Assembly (NCBI GenBank): GCA_018054745.1
Contig: JAGPIX010000003.1
Span: forward strand, 1 to 51,741
Length of the DNA: 51,741 nucleotides
Origin: Alicycliphilus sp.
GTDB taxonomy: Bacteria > Pseudomonadota > Gammaproteobacteria > Burkholderiales > Burkholderiaceae_C
Direction: 5' to 3'
Shown: piece by piece, positions 37,080 through 45,632 of the stretch
How the letters are laid out: each line of letters begins with the position of its first letter
Position numbering within the stretch: the stretch's first letter is position 1
Position numbers and translations under genes: made by a program
The notes under the pieces: model-generated
Databases searched by the model: none
What the model saw: only the letters and a program-made list of their open reading frames with translations
Told to the model about the DNA's origin: nothing

Positions 37080-37292
37080 TCAGCGCTCCATCCACCACTG
37101 GATGACGATCTTCGCCAGGTAGCCGATGAAGCCCACGCCCAGGCCGAGAAAGATGACGAAGGTGCCAAACCTGCCGGCCTTGGACTCGCGCGCCAGCTGC
37201 AGGATGATGAACACCATGAACAGGATGAAGGCCCCCACCCCGTAGGTGAGGAAGAAATGGGCCATTTGCTGTTCTGTGTACCCAAAAATCAC
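37080..37292 (-). CDS. DUF2788 small membrane protein
   Basis: A 70-residue protein with two predicted membrane helices: FFLTYGVGAFILFMVFIILQ, then a short basic loop (ARESKAGRFG), then TFVIFLGLGVGFIGYLAKIV. The LARESKAGRFGTFVIFLGLG stretch is typical of DUF2788. The function is unknown. The start is a GTG at 37292 with AGGAAG six to seven bases upstream. It is convergent with the Lon-like gene and follows the DUF2189 gene by 30 bases, so the two membrane-protein genes probably form one unit. Confidence 0.8.
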   Translation of the reverse strand: MIFGYTEQQMAHFFLTYGVGAFILFMVFIILQLARESKAGRFGTFVIFLGLGVGFIGYLAKIVIQWWMER

Positions 37293-37322
37293 AATAACTT
37301 CCTACCAACAATCCCAGAAGCC

Positions 37323-38168
37323 TCAAGGCGCAGGCGCGTCGAGCGGCGCAAACGCCGAGGCATCGACCAGCTCGCGATACGCATGCCAGCTGGCGTGGCC
37401 CAGCAGCGGCATCACGACCACCAGCCCGATCAGCAGCGTGCCCAGGCCCAGCAGGGTCAGCACCACGATCAAGGCCGCCCACAGCGCCATGGGCACCGGG
37501 TTGGCCAGCACCACGGCCCAGCTGGTCAGCACGGCCTGGCGCACGGTGATGCGCCTGTCCAGCAGCAACGGCATGGCCACCACGCTGGACGCAAAAATGG
37601 GCGCGGCCAGAAAACTGCCCAGCGCCAGCCAGATGGCAAACAGCGCCCCCTCGCGGGCCAGCACCACATGGCGCAGAAAATCCATGGGGGTATCGACGCG
37701 CACCGGCGACAGCGTGTAGATCAGCGACGCCGAGATCGCCACCCACCCCGTGGCCGCCAGCGACAGCAGCAGGCCAAAGCGCACCAGGCTCCAATAGCCC
37801 TGGTGCTGCGCCTGCCCCGCGTGGCTGCGCTGCCAGCTCGCCCAGGTCTGCCACACCAGGCCCAGGCCCACGCGCTCGCCGCGCTCCAGGGCACGGCTGA
37901 TGGCGTACAGGCTGGTGGCCAACATAGGCCCGACGATCAAAAAACCCGACAGGGTGCCCGCCACGAACCAGAAACGGTTGTACCCCAGCGACAGGATGGC
38001 GGCGCCCAGCAAGGCCAGCACCAGCCCATGGGCCAGGCTCAACAGCGGCGCGCGCGCAATGTCGCGCAGCGCCAGCGTCAGCCACGCCAGCGGCCTCAGC
38101 AGGCCTATGGTGCGCACCTGGGGCAGGACAAGCGGCGAAGCAGGACGGTTTCGGAGGCTGTGGGGCAT
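37323..38168 (-). CDS. DUF2189 integral membrane protein
   Basis: A 281-residue polytopic inner-membrane protein with about six hydrophobic segments. The stretch RFWFVAGTLSGFLIVGPMLA followed by SLYAISRALERGERVGLG is the DUF2189 signature, and GHASWHAYRELVD lies near the C-terminus. Function is unknown. It is divergent from the rhodanese/YeeE unit across a 180-base region that contains a candidate operator, so it could share regulation with that sulfur cluster; this is inference. Confidence 0.85.
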   Translation of the reverse strand: MPHSLRNRPASPLVLPQVRTIGLLRPLAWLTLALRDIARAPLLSLAHGLVLALLGAAILSLGYNRFWFVAGTLSGFLIVGPMLATSLYAISRALERGERVGLGLVWQTWASWQRSHAGQAQHQGYWSLVRFGLLLSLAATGWVAISASLIYTLSPVRVDTPMDFLRHVVLAREGALFAIWLALGSFLAAPIFASSVVAMPLLLDRRITVRQAVLTSWAVVLANPVPMALWAALIVVLTLLGLGTLLIGLVVVMPLLGHASWHAYRELVDASAFAPLDAPAP

Positions 38169-38245
38169 GGGACGCGGCTGGGCAATGACCGGCGCAGTCT
38201 ACTGCACCCGGGCAGCCACCCATGGCACATGCGGCGCAGGGAGCG

Positions 38246-38285
38246 CTTATGAATAATTGGCATAAGAACAAGTCAATTCTGTAGT
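38246..38285 (+). promoter_or_regulatory. Promoter and overlapping inverted repeat for the rhodanese/YeeE unit
   Basis: TTGGCA (38257-38262) and TGTAGT (38280-38285) are 17 bases apart, a fair sigma-70 promoter about 63 bases before the start codon. CTTATG (38246-38251) and CATAAG (38261-38266) form an inverted repeat across the -35 box, positioned as a repressor operator would be. The regulator is not in the window. Confidence 0.5.
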
Positions 38286-38348
38286 TTGCAAGCAGAAGGA
38301 CAGCCCACACAATCACGCCCAATGTTGAACCCTGCCCCAGGACTGGCC

Positions 38349-39293
38349 ATGAAGAAACTGCTTGCCCTCGCCGCCCTCGCCACGGCCTTTCACACCGCCT
38401 GGGCCGCGCAACCCCTGCTCACCCCCGCCGAGCTCAGCGCCCAGCAGGCGCAGGCGAGCGCCCCGCGCGTGATCGACATCCGCGACCCGGCCAGCTACAG
38501 CGCCCAGCACATCCCCGGCGCCATCAACGCCCCCTATGGCAAATGGCGCGGCCCTGCCAGCAACCCCGGCGAGCTGCTGGACGCACCCAAGCTCACCGAG
38601 CTGGCGCAGTCGCTGGGCCTGACGGCCAGCACGCATGCCGTCATCGTCTCCACCGGCGCCGACGCCACCGACTTTGGCGCCGCCGCGCGCGTGTACTGGA
38701 CGCTGAAGCTGCTGGGCCTCAAGGAGCTGTCCATCCTCAACGGCGGCATGAAGGCCTGGGCCGATGCCAAGCTGGCGCAAGACCAGGCCGTGCCCCAGGT
38801 GGCGCGCAGCCAGTACCAGCCGCAGATCGACACCAGCCTGCTGGCCACACGCGAGGATGTGGGCCAGCACATCAAGCTGAGCAACGCCGCGCTGGTCGAT
38901 TCGCGCCCTGACGCATTCTTTTTGGGCAAGACACGCGCGCCCGCCGCCAAGCTGGCCGGCACCCTGCCCGGCGCCCAGCAGCTCGACTTCAACCAGTGGT
39001 TCCTGCCCGGCACTGCGACCTTCGTGGACAAGAGCGCGGCGCAGAAGATTGCCGCCCAGGTCAAGCGCGAACAGGGCCAGGACATGGTGGCCTTCTGCAA
39101 CACCGGTCACTGGGCCGCGACCGACTGGTTTGGCCTGTCCGAGGTCGCCGGCCTGCCCGGCGTCAAGCTCTACGCCGGCTCCATGGTGGACTGGACCCAG
39201 TCCAAGGACACGCCGCTGATGGCCAACCAGCCCAGCCGCTTCGAGGCCCTGGCCTATGACGCCAAACAGTGGTGGGAACGCAAGTCCAAGTAA
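38349..39293 (+). CDS. Periplasmic double-rhodanese sulfurtransferase
   Basis: A 314-residue protein with a signal peptide (cleavage near AWA, residue 19). Two rhodanese domains follow. The first (about 25-145: RVIDIRDPASYSAQHIPGAIN) has VSTGADATD where the active-site loop should be, so it lacks the catalytic cysteine. The second (about 165-300: ALVDSRPDAFFLGKTRA) has Cys250 in AFCNTGHWAA, a normal active loop. This inactive-plus-active pattern is usual for tandem rhodaneses. It precedes a YeeE/YedE transporter, so thiosulfate or a persulfide is the likely sulfur source; the exact reaction is inferred. Confidence 0.85.
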   Translation: MKKLLALAALATAFHTAWAAQPLLTPAELSAQQAQASAPRVIDIRDPASYSAQHIPGAINAPYGKWRGPASNPGELLDAPKLTELAQSLGLTASTHAVIVSTGADATDFGAAARVYWTLKLLGLKELSILNGGMKAWADAKLAQDQAVPQVARSQYQPQIDTSLLATREDVGQHIKLSNAALVDSRPDAFFLGKTRAPAAKLAGTLPGAQQLDFNQWFLPGTATFVDKSAAQKIAAQVKREQGQDMVAFCNTGHWAATDWFGLSEVAGLPGVKLYAGSMVDWTQSKDTPLMANQPSRFEALAYDAKQWWERKSK

Positions 39294-39393
39294 TTCCGTT
39301 TCTAAATCACCCGTGTCGTTGTTACTTCGCCTTGTCGTGCTACAGCACTGCCTGCGGCTTCGCGCCTAGACACGAATGATTTGGAAACGGAAT
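39293..39393. repeat. 101-bp near-palindromic element after the rhodanese gene
   Basis: The 25-base ends 39293-39317 and 39369-39393 are inverted copies of each other (22 of 25 positions match; both begin ATTCCGTTTC reading inwards). The centre holds TGCTACAGCA and CTGCGGCTTCGCG. The left end begins at the last base of the rhodanese stop codon. No frame or T-run is present. Confidence 0.65.
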
Positions 39394-39420
39394 AAGGCCG
39401 CAGGCCAATCACCGATTTAT

Positions 39421-39477
39421 AGTAAAAACGGCTGCCAGCGCTTGATGGAAAAGCGCTGGCAGCTCACTTTTTTATAG
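39421..39477. repeat. Hairpin-family copy before the YeeE gene
   Basis: GCTGCCAGCGCTT (39431-39443) pairs perfectly with AAGCGCTGGCAGC (39451-39463) around a seven-base loop, and TCACTTTTTTATAG follows on the plus strand. It is terminator-like and lies between the rhodanese and YeeE genes. It resembles the ATAGCTG..GCGCTT family, with ATAGTAAAAACG on the left. Confidence 0.7.
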
Positions 39478-39491
39478 AACTCTTGCTTCCC

Positions 39492-40589
39492 ATGAAACGA
39501 CTCCCCCTCGCGGCCGTGCTGGCCGTTTTCACTGGCTGGCTGCTGTGGAGCGTGTCGACGCGCCAGGCGGCCCTGTTTGCCGTGGGGCTGGGGCTGGGCG
39601 CGGTGCTGGCGGGCCAGCGCTTTGGCTTCACCACCGGCTGGCGCATGCTGATCGAGCAGCGTGACGCCAGCGGCGTCATGGGCCAGCTGCTGCTGTTGGC
39701 GCTGGCCGCGGCCCTGGCCATGCCGCTGCTGGGCCATTACCCCGAGCTCACGGCCGCACTCGGCCCGCCCAGCGTCAGCCTGCTGGTGGGCGCGTTTGTC
39801 TTCGGCCTGTGCATGCAGATTGCGGACGGTTGCGGCAGCGGCACGCTGTACAAGGCCGGGTTGGGCATTCCCATGAACGCTGCCATCCTGCCGCTGTTTG
39901 CGCTGGGCAGCTTTCTGGGCTCGCTGCACCTGGGTTTCTGGCTGGATCTGGGGCGCGTGCAGCCCGTGGGCCTGGTCAACCAGTTCGGCTGGGTGCAGGC
40001 GCTGCTCATCACCCTGGCCGCTCTGGCCCTGGCGGCCGTGGCCGTGCGCTGGTACGTGGGCCGCGCCAGCCAGGCCGCGGGCCAGGCGCCCAAGCCGCTG
40101 CTGGTGCGCAAGTGGATGCTGGGCGCGGTGCTGCTGGCGCTGCTGGCCACGGCAAACCTGCTGATTGCCGGCCAGCCCTGGGGCGTGGTCTACGGCTTTG
40201 GCCTGTGGGCGGCAAAACTGGCCCAGGCCACGGGTGCGGCGGATCTGGCGGGCAACTGGTTCTGGAGCCAGGGCGGCAACGCCGCACGCCTGCAGGAGAC
40301 GGTGCTGATGGACGTGACCAGCATCACCAACATCGGCATCCTGGGCGGCGCGCTGTGGGTGTCGGCGGGCAAGGCCACCACGGCCAAGCCCTTGAACGGC
40401 ACGCAATGGGCCGTGGCTCTGGTGGCCGGCCTGGCGCTGGGCTACAGCTCGCGCCTGGCCTTTGGCTGCAACGTGGGCGCCATGCTCTCGGGCATCTCCA
40501 CGGGCAGCATCCACGGCTGGATCTGGGTGCCGCTGGCCTTTGCCGGCACCATCTTCGGCCTGCGCATCCGCCGCCATTTCGGCTTTTGA
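39492..40589 (+). CDS. YeeE/YedE-family thiosulfate-type transporter
   Basis: A 365-residue integral membrane protein with about nine to ten helices in two halves. Conserved cysteines lie in membrane motifs: Cys107 and Cys114 in FVFGLCMQIADGCGSG, and Cys326 in AFGCNVGAM. In characterised relatives (TsuA) such cysteines pass thiosulfate across the membrane. The pairing with a periplasmic rhodanese upstream fits import of sulfur. The ATG at 39492 is chosen over a TTG three codons earlier. The ribosome-binding site is not evident, and a terminator-like hairpin stands just before it, so expression relative to the rhodanese may be reduced. Confidence 0.9.
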   Translation: MKRLPLAAVLAVFTGWLLWSVSTRQAALFAVGLGLGAVLAGQRFGFTTGWRMLIEQRDASGVMGQLLLLALAAALAMPLLGHYPELTAALGPPSVSLLVGAFVFGLCMQIADGCGSGTLYKAGLGIPMNAAILPLFALGSFLGSLHLGFWLDLGRVQPVGLVNQFGWVQALLITLAALALAAVAVRWYVGRASQAAGQAPKPLLVRKWMLGAVLLALLATANLLIAGQPWGVVYGFGLWAAKLAQATGAADLAGNWFWSQGGNAARLQETVLMDVTSITNIGILGGALWVSAGKATTAKPLNGTQWAVALVAGLALGYSSRLAFGCNVGAMLSGISTGSIHGWIWVPLAFAGTIFGLRIRRHFGF

Positions 40590-40606
40590 AGTACCCGCAT
40601 CACGCC

Positions 40607-40774
40607 ATGACACAGCACACCACCTTGCGCCTGGTCTTCTGGGCCATTCTTGTCGCCTTCCTGGCCTGGGACTGGGCCGGCTCCAAGCCCGTGGATCTGC
40701 GCCTGGAGCCGCCGCTGATCGCCGCCGGATCGGGCCAGGCGGCGACGGGCGGGCATTGCTCCATGCCGGATTGA
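40607..40774 (+). CDS. Small single-helix membrane protein of the YeeE unit
   Basis: A 55-residue reading frame starting 17 bases after the YeeE stop. One hydrophobic segment (LRLVFWAILVAFLAWDWAG, residues 8-26) is followed by a polar tail ending GGHCSMPD, with a single cysteine. I do not recognise a family. The position suggests an accessory subunit or sulfur-handling partner of the transporter, which is inference. Base composition matches the neighbours, and a palindrome with terminator character follows. Confidence 0.55.
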   Translation: MTQHTTLRLVFWAILVAFLAWDWAGSKPVDLRLEPPLIAAGSGQAATGGHCSMPD

Positions 40775-40796
40775 CCCGCCCCTGCCCCGCAAACAG

Positions 40797-40820
40797 GAAG
40801 GCCTCCGTACGGAGGCCTTC
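40797..40820. terminator. 24-bp perfect palindrome after the YeeE unit
   Basis: The two halves (GAAGGCCTCCGT and its reverse complement) are exactly complementary. The stem ends in CTTC without a real T-run, so termination would be partial. It is symmetric for the converging units. Confidence 0.5.
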
Positions 40821-40863
40821 TGCGTTGCCGGCGGGCGTTCGGTGACGCCCGCCTTCGCTGTTC

Positions 40864-41101
40864 AACCTAGAAACGGCAGTTGGACGCGCCCGCCAGTGCC
40901 GTGATCGGCGTGCCAGGCAAGGCGTGACGACGCGGCGGGCTCCTGCCCGCAAGGAGGAACAACGCCGCATGGCGCGTCGAGCGTGGTGCTGGCGGGGGCG
41001 TAGCGCGTTCACCCCACAGGTGAACTCCAACGAAGCAGCAAATGCCAGTATTCATGCGGCTCTCGTCAAGATGGTAAGCGGTCAACTGCCATTTCTAGGT
41101 T
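40864..41101. mobile_element. Candidate 238-bp element with 19-bp terminal inverted repeats
   Basis: AACCTAGAAACGGCAGTTG (40864-40882) is repeated inverted at 41083-41101 with one mismatch. Inside are two further perfect hairpins, GCGGGC/GCCCGC (40935-40950) and GTTCACC/GGTGAAC (41007-41025). The right end touches the stop codon of the hydrolase gene. No target duplication is obvious. A 72-codon minus-strand frame (40867-41085) runs through it but has no recognisable domain. It could be a miniature transposable element or a long-range transcript stem. Confidence 0.45.
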
Positions 41102-43284
41102 CAGCGCGGCACGGTGATGGACATGCCGCTGAAGCCGATCTGATCGGCCGCGAGCGGCGCCATGGCAAATGGCGGCACGTTGGCGGCGGTGATGGCCGGC
41201 GCCGCCGCCGCCCCCGCCGTACCACCGCGTGGCGTGGTGCGCACCACCTGGCTGGCGGGCAGCGCACTACCGCTCTTCAGATGCGCCCACATCACATCCA
41301 TGGCCTGGTTGAAGTAAGGGTGCAGCGGCACGAAGCGCGTGTCAAAGCCGCTAAAGGGCAGGAAGGCATCGAAATGCTGGCCATTGACGACCTCGATGTA
41401 GCGCAGCTTGCTGGCCGCGCCTTCGATCGTGCGGTTCAGCGCCGTGTAGGCGCGCGCGTTGTGGTTCACCGGCACCAGCGCATCGCTGCGGCCGGCAACG
41501 ATGATGGTCGGCTTGCCGCGCAGGTTGGCGCTGTGCAGCACCTCGGCAATGCCGGCACGCACGGCGTCGCTTTGCGCCTTGCTTGGCTGGCTGCTCGCCG
41601 TGAGCGCGGCGCCCGTGGCCAGGTCCTTGCCACTGACCAGCGCGTGCTGGCACAGGGCGTTGTCCAGGCCAAAGTCGGCCACACCCGTGGAGGGTGACAC
41701 CGCCCAGGGCCAGGACTTGGCCCCGCCCTTGGAGTCGTTGTAGATCACCGTGGCCGGCGTGCCATTGGCCGTGCCGTTGGCCGTGGCAAAGCTGCTGGCC
41801 AGCGCCGCGGGGGCGGCCGCCACCACGTCGCCCGTGGCATTGGCCGCGGCGAAGCTGGCGCCGCACAGATTGGCATCGACACCAAAGCGGCCATAGGCCA
41901 TGGTGTACATGGCCGAGAGGATGGGGCCGTTGCCCAACGCGTAATGGGCGTTGTGCATGCTGTCGTTGTCGCTGCTCCAGCCGTAGGCGCGCAGCCTGGC
42001 CAGGGCGTCGGCGGCACGCTCGGCCGTCGTCGCGCCAGTCACCAGGCCCTTGGCCGCCAGGCCATCGCAGCGCGCCGTGGCGCGGGCCGTCATGGCGGTC
42101 AGGGCGATGTAGTTGTAGATCGAGGTCTCGGCCATCGCCGCATCGGCCGCCAGCGCCGCGCAGGGCTGGTAGATGTTGCCGTAGGTGGTGTAGTCGGCCA
42201 GGGTCTTGCCGTAGCCCGCCACGGCCGCGCCGCCGAACTGGATGCCGTAGCCCGCCGTGGTGGGCATCTCGGTCACCGGCTCGGAGGCCACCACGCCGTC
42301 GATCAGGCCATCGCCGTCCTGCTCGGCCGCGCGCAGCGAGGCCGCGCCACCATTGGAGGCCGAGCCTGCTATCACCAGCGTGTTGCCCGCAGTGAACGGC
42401 ACGCGGTTGTCGGGCGTGCCGTAGCGCGCGTTCAACACGTACAGCGCATAGCGGCCCGCGGCCAGCGTGTCCAGGCCCCAGTCCTTCTCAGGGTTCTGCT
42501 GTGAATGCGCGTGCTTGATGGCAATGCGATTGGGCAGAACGGCGTTGTAGGCAGCGCGCGCGGCGTCGCTCAGGTTCGCGGCAAAGAAGCTCAGCGCCCC
42601 GGCCACGGTGCGCGTGGCGCGCGTGCCGTCGATCCTGTTGACGGTGTCGTCACTCAGGTTGTGCAGGCCCACTCCCTTGCCGGCGTCGGTCAGCGCCACG
42701 GCACAGCCTTTTTTCAGGCCCCATTCGCCCGCCGTGCCAATGGCGCCATACACCCCTCGCGAGCCCGACGAGGCGCCCAGCACGATGCAGGGGTTGCTGG
42801 CGCTGAAGCTGTCGGGCACCTGCACCGCGATCACGGTCTGCTTGCGCCCCGTGCCATCGTCGAGCACGGCGACATATTCGCGGCCGGGGATCAGGCCCTC
42901 ATTGCTGGTCACCTGGCCGTCGGCCGTGACATTGGGGCCGTACAGCAGGCCATAACCGCCCCCGGCCGACGGGTCGAGAATGCCGCGGTAGTTGGAATAC
43001 AGAGCATTGCGCCGCAGCTCGGCCGCCGTGGGGTTCGCCGGGTCGGCATAGGCCGGCGTGGCGGCGGCGCCCAGGCCGGTCTTGCCAATGCCGCCCGTGA
43101 GCAGGTCCTGCGTGGCCGCCGTGTCACCCTTGCCCACCGTGGTGGCCGGGTAGGCCGTGGCGCTGATCTCCTTGATGCCCTTGGGCAGCTCATTGGATGG
43201 CCCCGAGCCACCGCAGGCCGCCAGCGTGGCGGCGGACAGGGCCGTCATGACCCAGCGCATCGTCGTTCCCTCATTTCCTCGCAT
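41101..43284 (-). CDS. D-(-)-3-hydroxybutyrate oligomer hydrolase (lipoprotein)
   Basis: A 727-residue secreted hydrolase of the 3HBOH family, which cleaves oligomers released from poly-3-hydroxybutyrate to monomers. A lipoprotein signal is visible, with the lipobox LAAC (Cys24 with the chosen start). Family landmarks: NPCIVLGASSGSRGVYGAIG, a Gly-Ser-rich elbow; EWGLKKGCAVALTDAGKG; IAIKHAHSQQNPEKDWG; and near the C-terminus VNGQHFDAFLPFSGFDTRFVPLHPYF, cited in part. The ATG at 43284 has AGGAG six bases upstream; an internal ATG at 43260 would give a shorter lipoprotein signal. The gene follows tctA by 122 bases with a GC-rich hairpin between. Confidence 0.85.
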   Translation of the reverse strand: MRGNEGTTMRWVMTALSAATLAACGGSGPSNELPKGIKEISATAYPATTVGKGDTAATQDLLTGGIGKTGLGAAATPAYADPANPTAAELRRNALYSNYRGILDPSAGGGYGLLYGPNVTADGQVTSNEGLIPGREYVAVLDDGTGRKQTVIAVQVPDSFSASNPCIVLGASSGSRGVYGAIGTAGEWGLKKGCAVALTDAGKGVGLHNLSDDTVNRIDGTRATRTVAGALSFFAANLSDAARAAYNAVLPNRIAIKHAHSQQNPEKDWGLDTLAAGRYALYVLNARYGTPDNRVPFTAGNTLVIAGSASNGGAASLRAAEQDGDGLIDGVVASEPVTEMPTTAGYGIQFGGAAVAGYGKTLADYTTYGNIYQPCAALAADAAMAETSIYNYIALTAMTARATARCDGLAAKGLVTGATTAERAADALARLRAYGWSSDNDSMHNAHYALGNGPILSAMYTMAYGRFGVDANLCGASFAAANATGDVVAAAPAALASSFATANGTANGTPATVIYNDSKGGAKSWPWAVSPSTGVADFGLDNALCQHALVSGKDLATGAALTASSQPSKAQSDAVRAGIAEVLHSANLRGKPTIIVAGRSDALVPVNHNARAYTALNRTIEGAASKLRYIEVVNGQHFDAFLPFSGFDTRFVPLHPYFNQAMDVMWAHLKSGSALPASQVVRTTPRGGTAGAAAAPAITAANVPPFAMAPLAADQIGFSGMSITVPR

Positions 43285-43374
43285 GTTGTCTCCTGTGGTT
43301 GTGGTGATGCATGCACGAGAAAACGCACGATACCGGGAAACAACCAGCCATCCGGCGCGAGAAAACCCGAGGAG

Positions 43375-43396
43375 CGGGCCGTCGGGCCACGGCCCG
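43375..43396 (-). terminator. GC-rich hairpin after tctA
   Basis: CGGGCCGT (43375-43382) pairs perfectly with ACGGCCCG (43389-43396). No T-run follows, so it may be a weak terminator or a 3'-end stabiliser of the tct transcript. It lies ten bases after the tctA stop. Confidence 0.4.
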
Positions 43397-43406
43397 ATGC
43401 GCGCGC

Positions 43407-44936
43407 TCAGCTCACATCGTCCACGTTTTGGCGCGCACGCGCCAGGTTGCGCTCGGCCCAGCGGCGCAGCAGGCGCGGCAGGATGAGCACGGCCAGCACG
43501 ATGATGACCAGGGTCAGCGACATGGGGCGCTGCAGGAAGATCCACCAGCTGCCCTCGCCGATGGAGACGGCGTTGCGCATCTGCGCCTCGGCCAGCGGCC
43601 CCAGGATCATGCCCACCACCACCGGCGCGGTAGGGAAGTCAAAGCGCCGCATGAGCACGCCCAGCAGGCCGATGGCGTAGAGCAGGAACAGGTCGAAGGT
43701 GCTCTGGCGCATGCCGTAGGCGCCCACGGTGGCGAAGATCAGGATGCCGGCATACAGCTGCGGGCGCGGGATCTTCAAGAGCTTCACCCACAGGCCCACC
43801 ATGGGCAGGTTCAGCACCAGCAGCATGAGGTTGCCGATGTACAGCGACGCAATCAGCGCCCACACCAGCGCCGCCGACGAGGAAAACAGCTGCGGCCCCG
43901 GGTTCAGCCCATAGTTCTGGAACGCCCCCAGCAGCACGGCCGTGGTGTTGCTCGTCGGTATGCCCAGGGTCAGGAGCGGTATCAGCGCCGCCGTGACCGT
44001 GGCGTTGTTCGCCGCCTCGGGGCCGGCCACGCCCTCGATGGCGCCCTGGGTGCCGAACTCCGCCTTGTCAGCACCCCTGGCGAGCTTCTTCTCGGTGGCG
44101 TAGCTCAGAAAGGTCGGGATCTCGGTGCCGCCAGCCGGTATGCAGCCAAACGGTGTGCCAATCACGGTGCCGCGCAGCCAGGCGGGCCAGGAACGCTTCC
44201 AGTCGCGCGCGGTCATGTGCACGCGCGTCAGCTTGTTCTGCGACTCCTCCACCTTGCCCTCGAAGAGCGCGGCGTACAGCACCTCGGCCACGGCAAACAG
44301 GCCCACTGCGACGAGCACGATGTCGATGCCGTCGAGCAGCTCCATCTTGCCGCCGGTGTAGCGCGCCGCGCCCGAGATCTGGTCCATGCCCACGCAGCCC
44401 AGCGCCAGGCCGATGAACAGCGCCGTCATGCCGCGCAGGCTGCTCTGGCCGAGCACGGCGCTGACCGTGGTGAAGGCCAGCACCATCAGCATGAAGTATT
44501 CCGGCGGGCCGAGTTTGACGGCGAATTCCGCCACCGAGGGCGCGAACAGCGTCACCACCACCGTGGCCACGGTGCCGGCAAAAAACGAGCCTATGGCCGC
44601 CGTCGCCAGCGCCGCGCCGGCGCGGCCGCTCTTGGCCATCTTGTTGCCCTCCATGGCCGTGACCATGCTGGCCGTCTCGCCCGGAGTGTTCAGCAATATG
44701 GAGGTGGTGGAGCCGCCATACATGGCGCCGTAGTAGATGCCGGCGAAGAAAATCATCGATGCCGTCATCTCCACCTTGGCGGTGATGGGCAGCAGCATGG
44801 CCACGGCCACGGCCGGGCCTATGCCCGGCAGCACGCCCACGGCCGTACCCAGGGCGCAGCCCACCAGGGCCCACAGCAGGTTGGCCGGCGTGATCGCCGT
44901 GGCGAAGCCCGCCATCAATGCGTCAAAAATCTCCAT
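43407..44936 (-). CDS. tctA: Tripartite tricarboxylate transporter, large membrane subunit TctA
   Basis: A 509-residue inner-membrane protein with about twelve helices that carries substrate across the membrane using the ion gradient. Seen: [20 protein letters not shown], the family signature, and [20 protein letters not shown]; a second similar set appears at [20 protein letters not shown] and [18 protein letters not shown]. Length is normal. Its ATG shares a base with the tctB stop (TAATG). It is the last gene of the tctCBA unit. The substrate (citrate, other tricarboxylates, terephthalate or others) cannot be told from the sequence. Confidence 0.95.
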   Translation of the reverse strand: MEIFDALMAGFATAITPANLLWALVGCALGTAVGVLPGIGPAVAVAMLLPITAKVEMTASMIFFAGIYYGAMYGGSTTSILLNTPGETASMVTAMEGNKMAKSGRAGAALATAAIGSFFAGTVATVVVTLFAPSVAEFAVKLGPPEYFMLMVLAFTTVSAVLGQSSLRGMTALFIGLALGCVGMDQISGAARYTGGKMELLDGIDIVLVAVGLFAVAEVLYAALFEGKVEESQNKLTRVHMTARDWKRSWPAWLRGTVIGTPFGCIPAGGTEIPTFLSYATEKKLARGADKAEFGTQGAIEGVAGPEAANNATVTAALIPLLTLGIPTSNTTAVLLGAFQNYGLNPGPQLFSSSAALVWALIASLYIGNLMLLVLNLPMVGLWVKLLKIPRPQLYAGILIFATVGAYGMRQSTFDLFLLYAIGLLGVLMRRFDFPTAPVVVGMILGPLAEAQMRNAVSIGEGSWWIFLQRPMSLTLVIIVLAVLILPRLLRRWAERNLARARQNVDDVS

Positions 44937-45493
44937 TACAGCCACCCTGTATTGGTAAGCCCCGGCAGGTTGATGGCCAGGAATTGCGTGAACAGCCAGA
45001 ACACCGGCGCGGCGATCGCCAGGCCGGTGAACACATCTACCGCCAGCGCGCGTGGCGCAAGCAGGCCCTGCTGCCCATTGGCGCGGCGCAGGCCCTGCAC
45101 GGCCAGCGCATAGCACAGCGTGCAGCCCAGGATGAAGCCCAGGGTTTCGATGAGCGCGGCATTCAAGAGCAGCCCGGCGGTAACCCAGGCAAAGGGCGCC
45201 AGCGCCGCGCGCGGCTCGCCACCCCCATCGGCGGCCTGGCGGTAGCCGCCGGTGAGCGCCTCGCGCACCAGCAGCACGCCGCACAGGGCCAGCACCGCGG
45301 CGCACAGCCAGGGAAGAAAGTTGGGCCCCACGCCGCCATAGCCGGCATCGCCCGGGATCTGCAACGCGCCCAGGGCCATGCCCGCGGCCACCAGCACCAC
45401 GGCCGCGCCGACGGCGGCCTGCCAGCGCGGGGACGGGATGCTGCCCGCCTCGGTGGGCGGGGCGAGAAGGTCAGAAGAAACTGGCTCAACCAT
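44936..45493 (-). CDS. tctB: Tripartite tricarboxylate transporter, small membrane subunit TctB
   Basis: A 185-residue inner-membrane protein with four hydrophobic segments, including AAVGAAVVLVAAGMALGAL and VDVFTGLAIAAPVFWLFTQF. The GVGPNFLPWLCAAVLALCGVLL stretch is typical of TctB. It forms the membrane complex with TctA. GGAGG lies eight bases before the ATG at 45493. A hairpin with a T-run sits between tctC and this gene, so tctB and tctA are probably made in smaller amounts than the binding protein. Confidence 0.9.
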   Translation of the reverse strand: MVEPVSSDLLAPPTEAGSIPSPRWQAAVGAAVVLVAAGMALGALQIPGDAGYGGVGPNFLPWLCAAVLALCGVLLVREALTGGYRQAADGGGEPRAALAPFAWVTAGLLLNAALIETLGFILGCTLCYALAVQGLRRANGQQGLLAPRALAVDVFTGLAIAAPVFWLFTQFLAINLPGLTNTGWL

Positions 45494-45520
45494 GGCGGCG
45501 GCCTCCGCAAAAATAATGAA

Positions 45521-45577
45521 AAAACAGCCTCTAGCGCCCTGCCGCAGGGCGCCAAGAGCTATCAATAAGATAGTAAC
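45521..45577. repeat. Hairpin-family copy between tctC and tctB
   Basis: GCGCCCTG (45534-45541) pairs perfectly with CAGGGCGC (45545-45552), and CTCT/AGAG extends the stem. On the minus strand GTTACTATC and GATAGCT precede it, and GGCTGTTTTTTCATTATTTTT follows it. It is therefore a terminator-like member of the same family, placed inside the tct operon. Confidence 0.7.
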
Positions 45578-45632
45578 AACCGGACGACAAGGTTCTGCCG
45601 GCCGGCGTTGCGCACCCAGGTTCAGGCCATGC

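Noticed and set aside
40864-41101. An integron attC site
   Set aside because: GTTCAAC and GTTGGAC occur at the left end, but spacing and orientation do not make a simple/core site pair, and no cassette gene or integrase is nearby.
43311-45113. A 600-codon plus-strand frame opposite tctA
   Set aside because: Antisense to a full-length TctA with family signatures; Gln/His/Arg-rich shadow.
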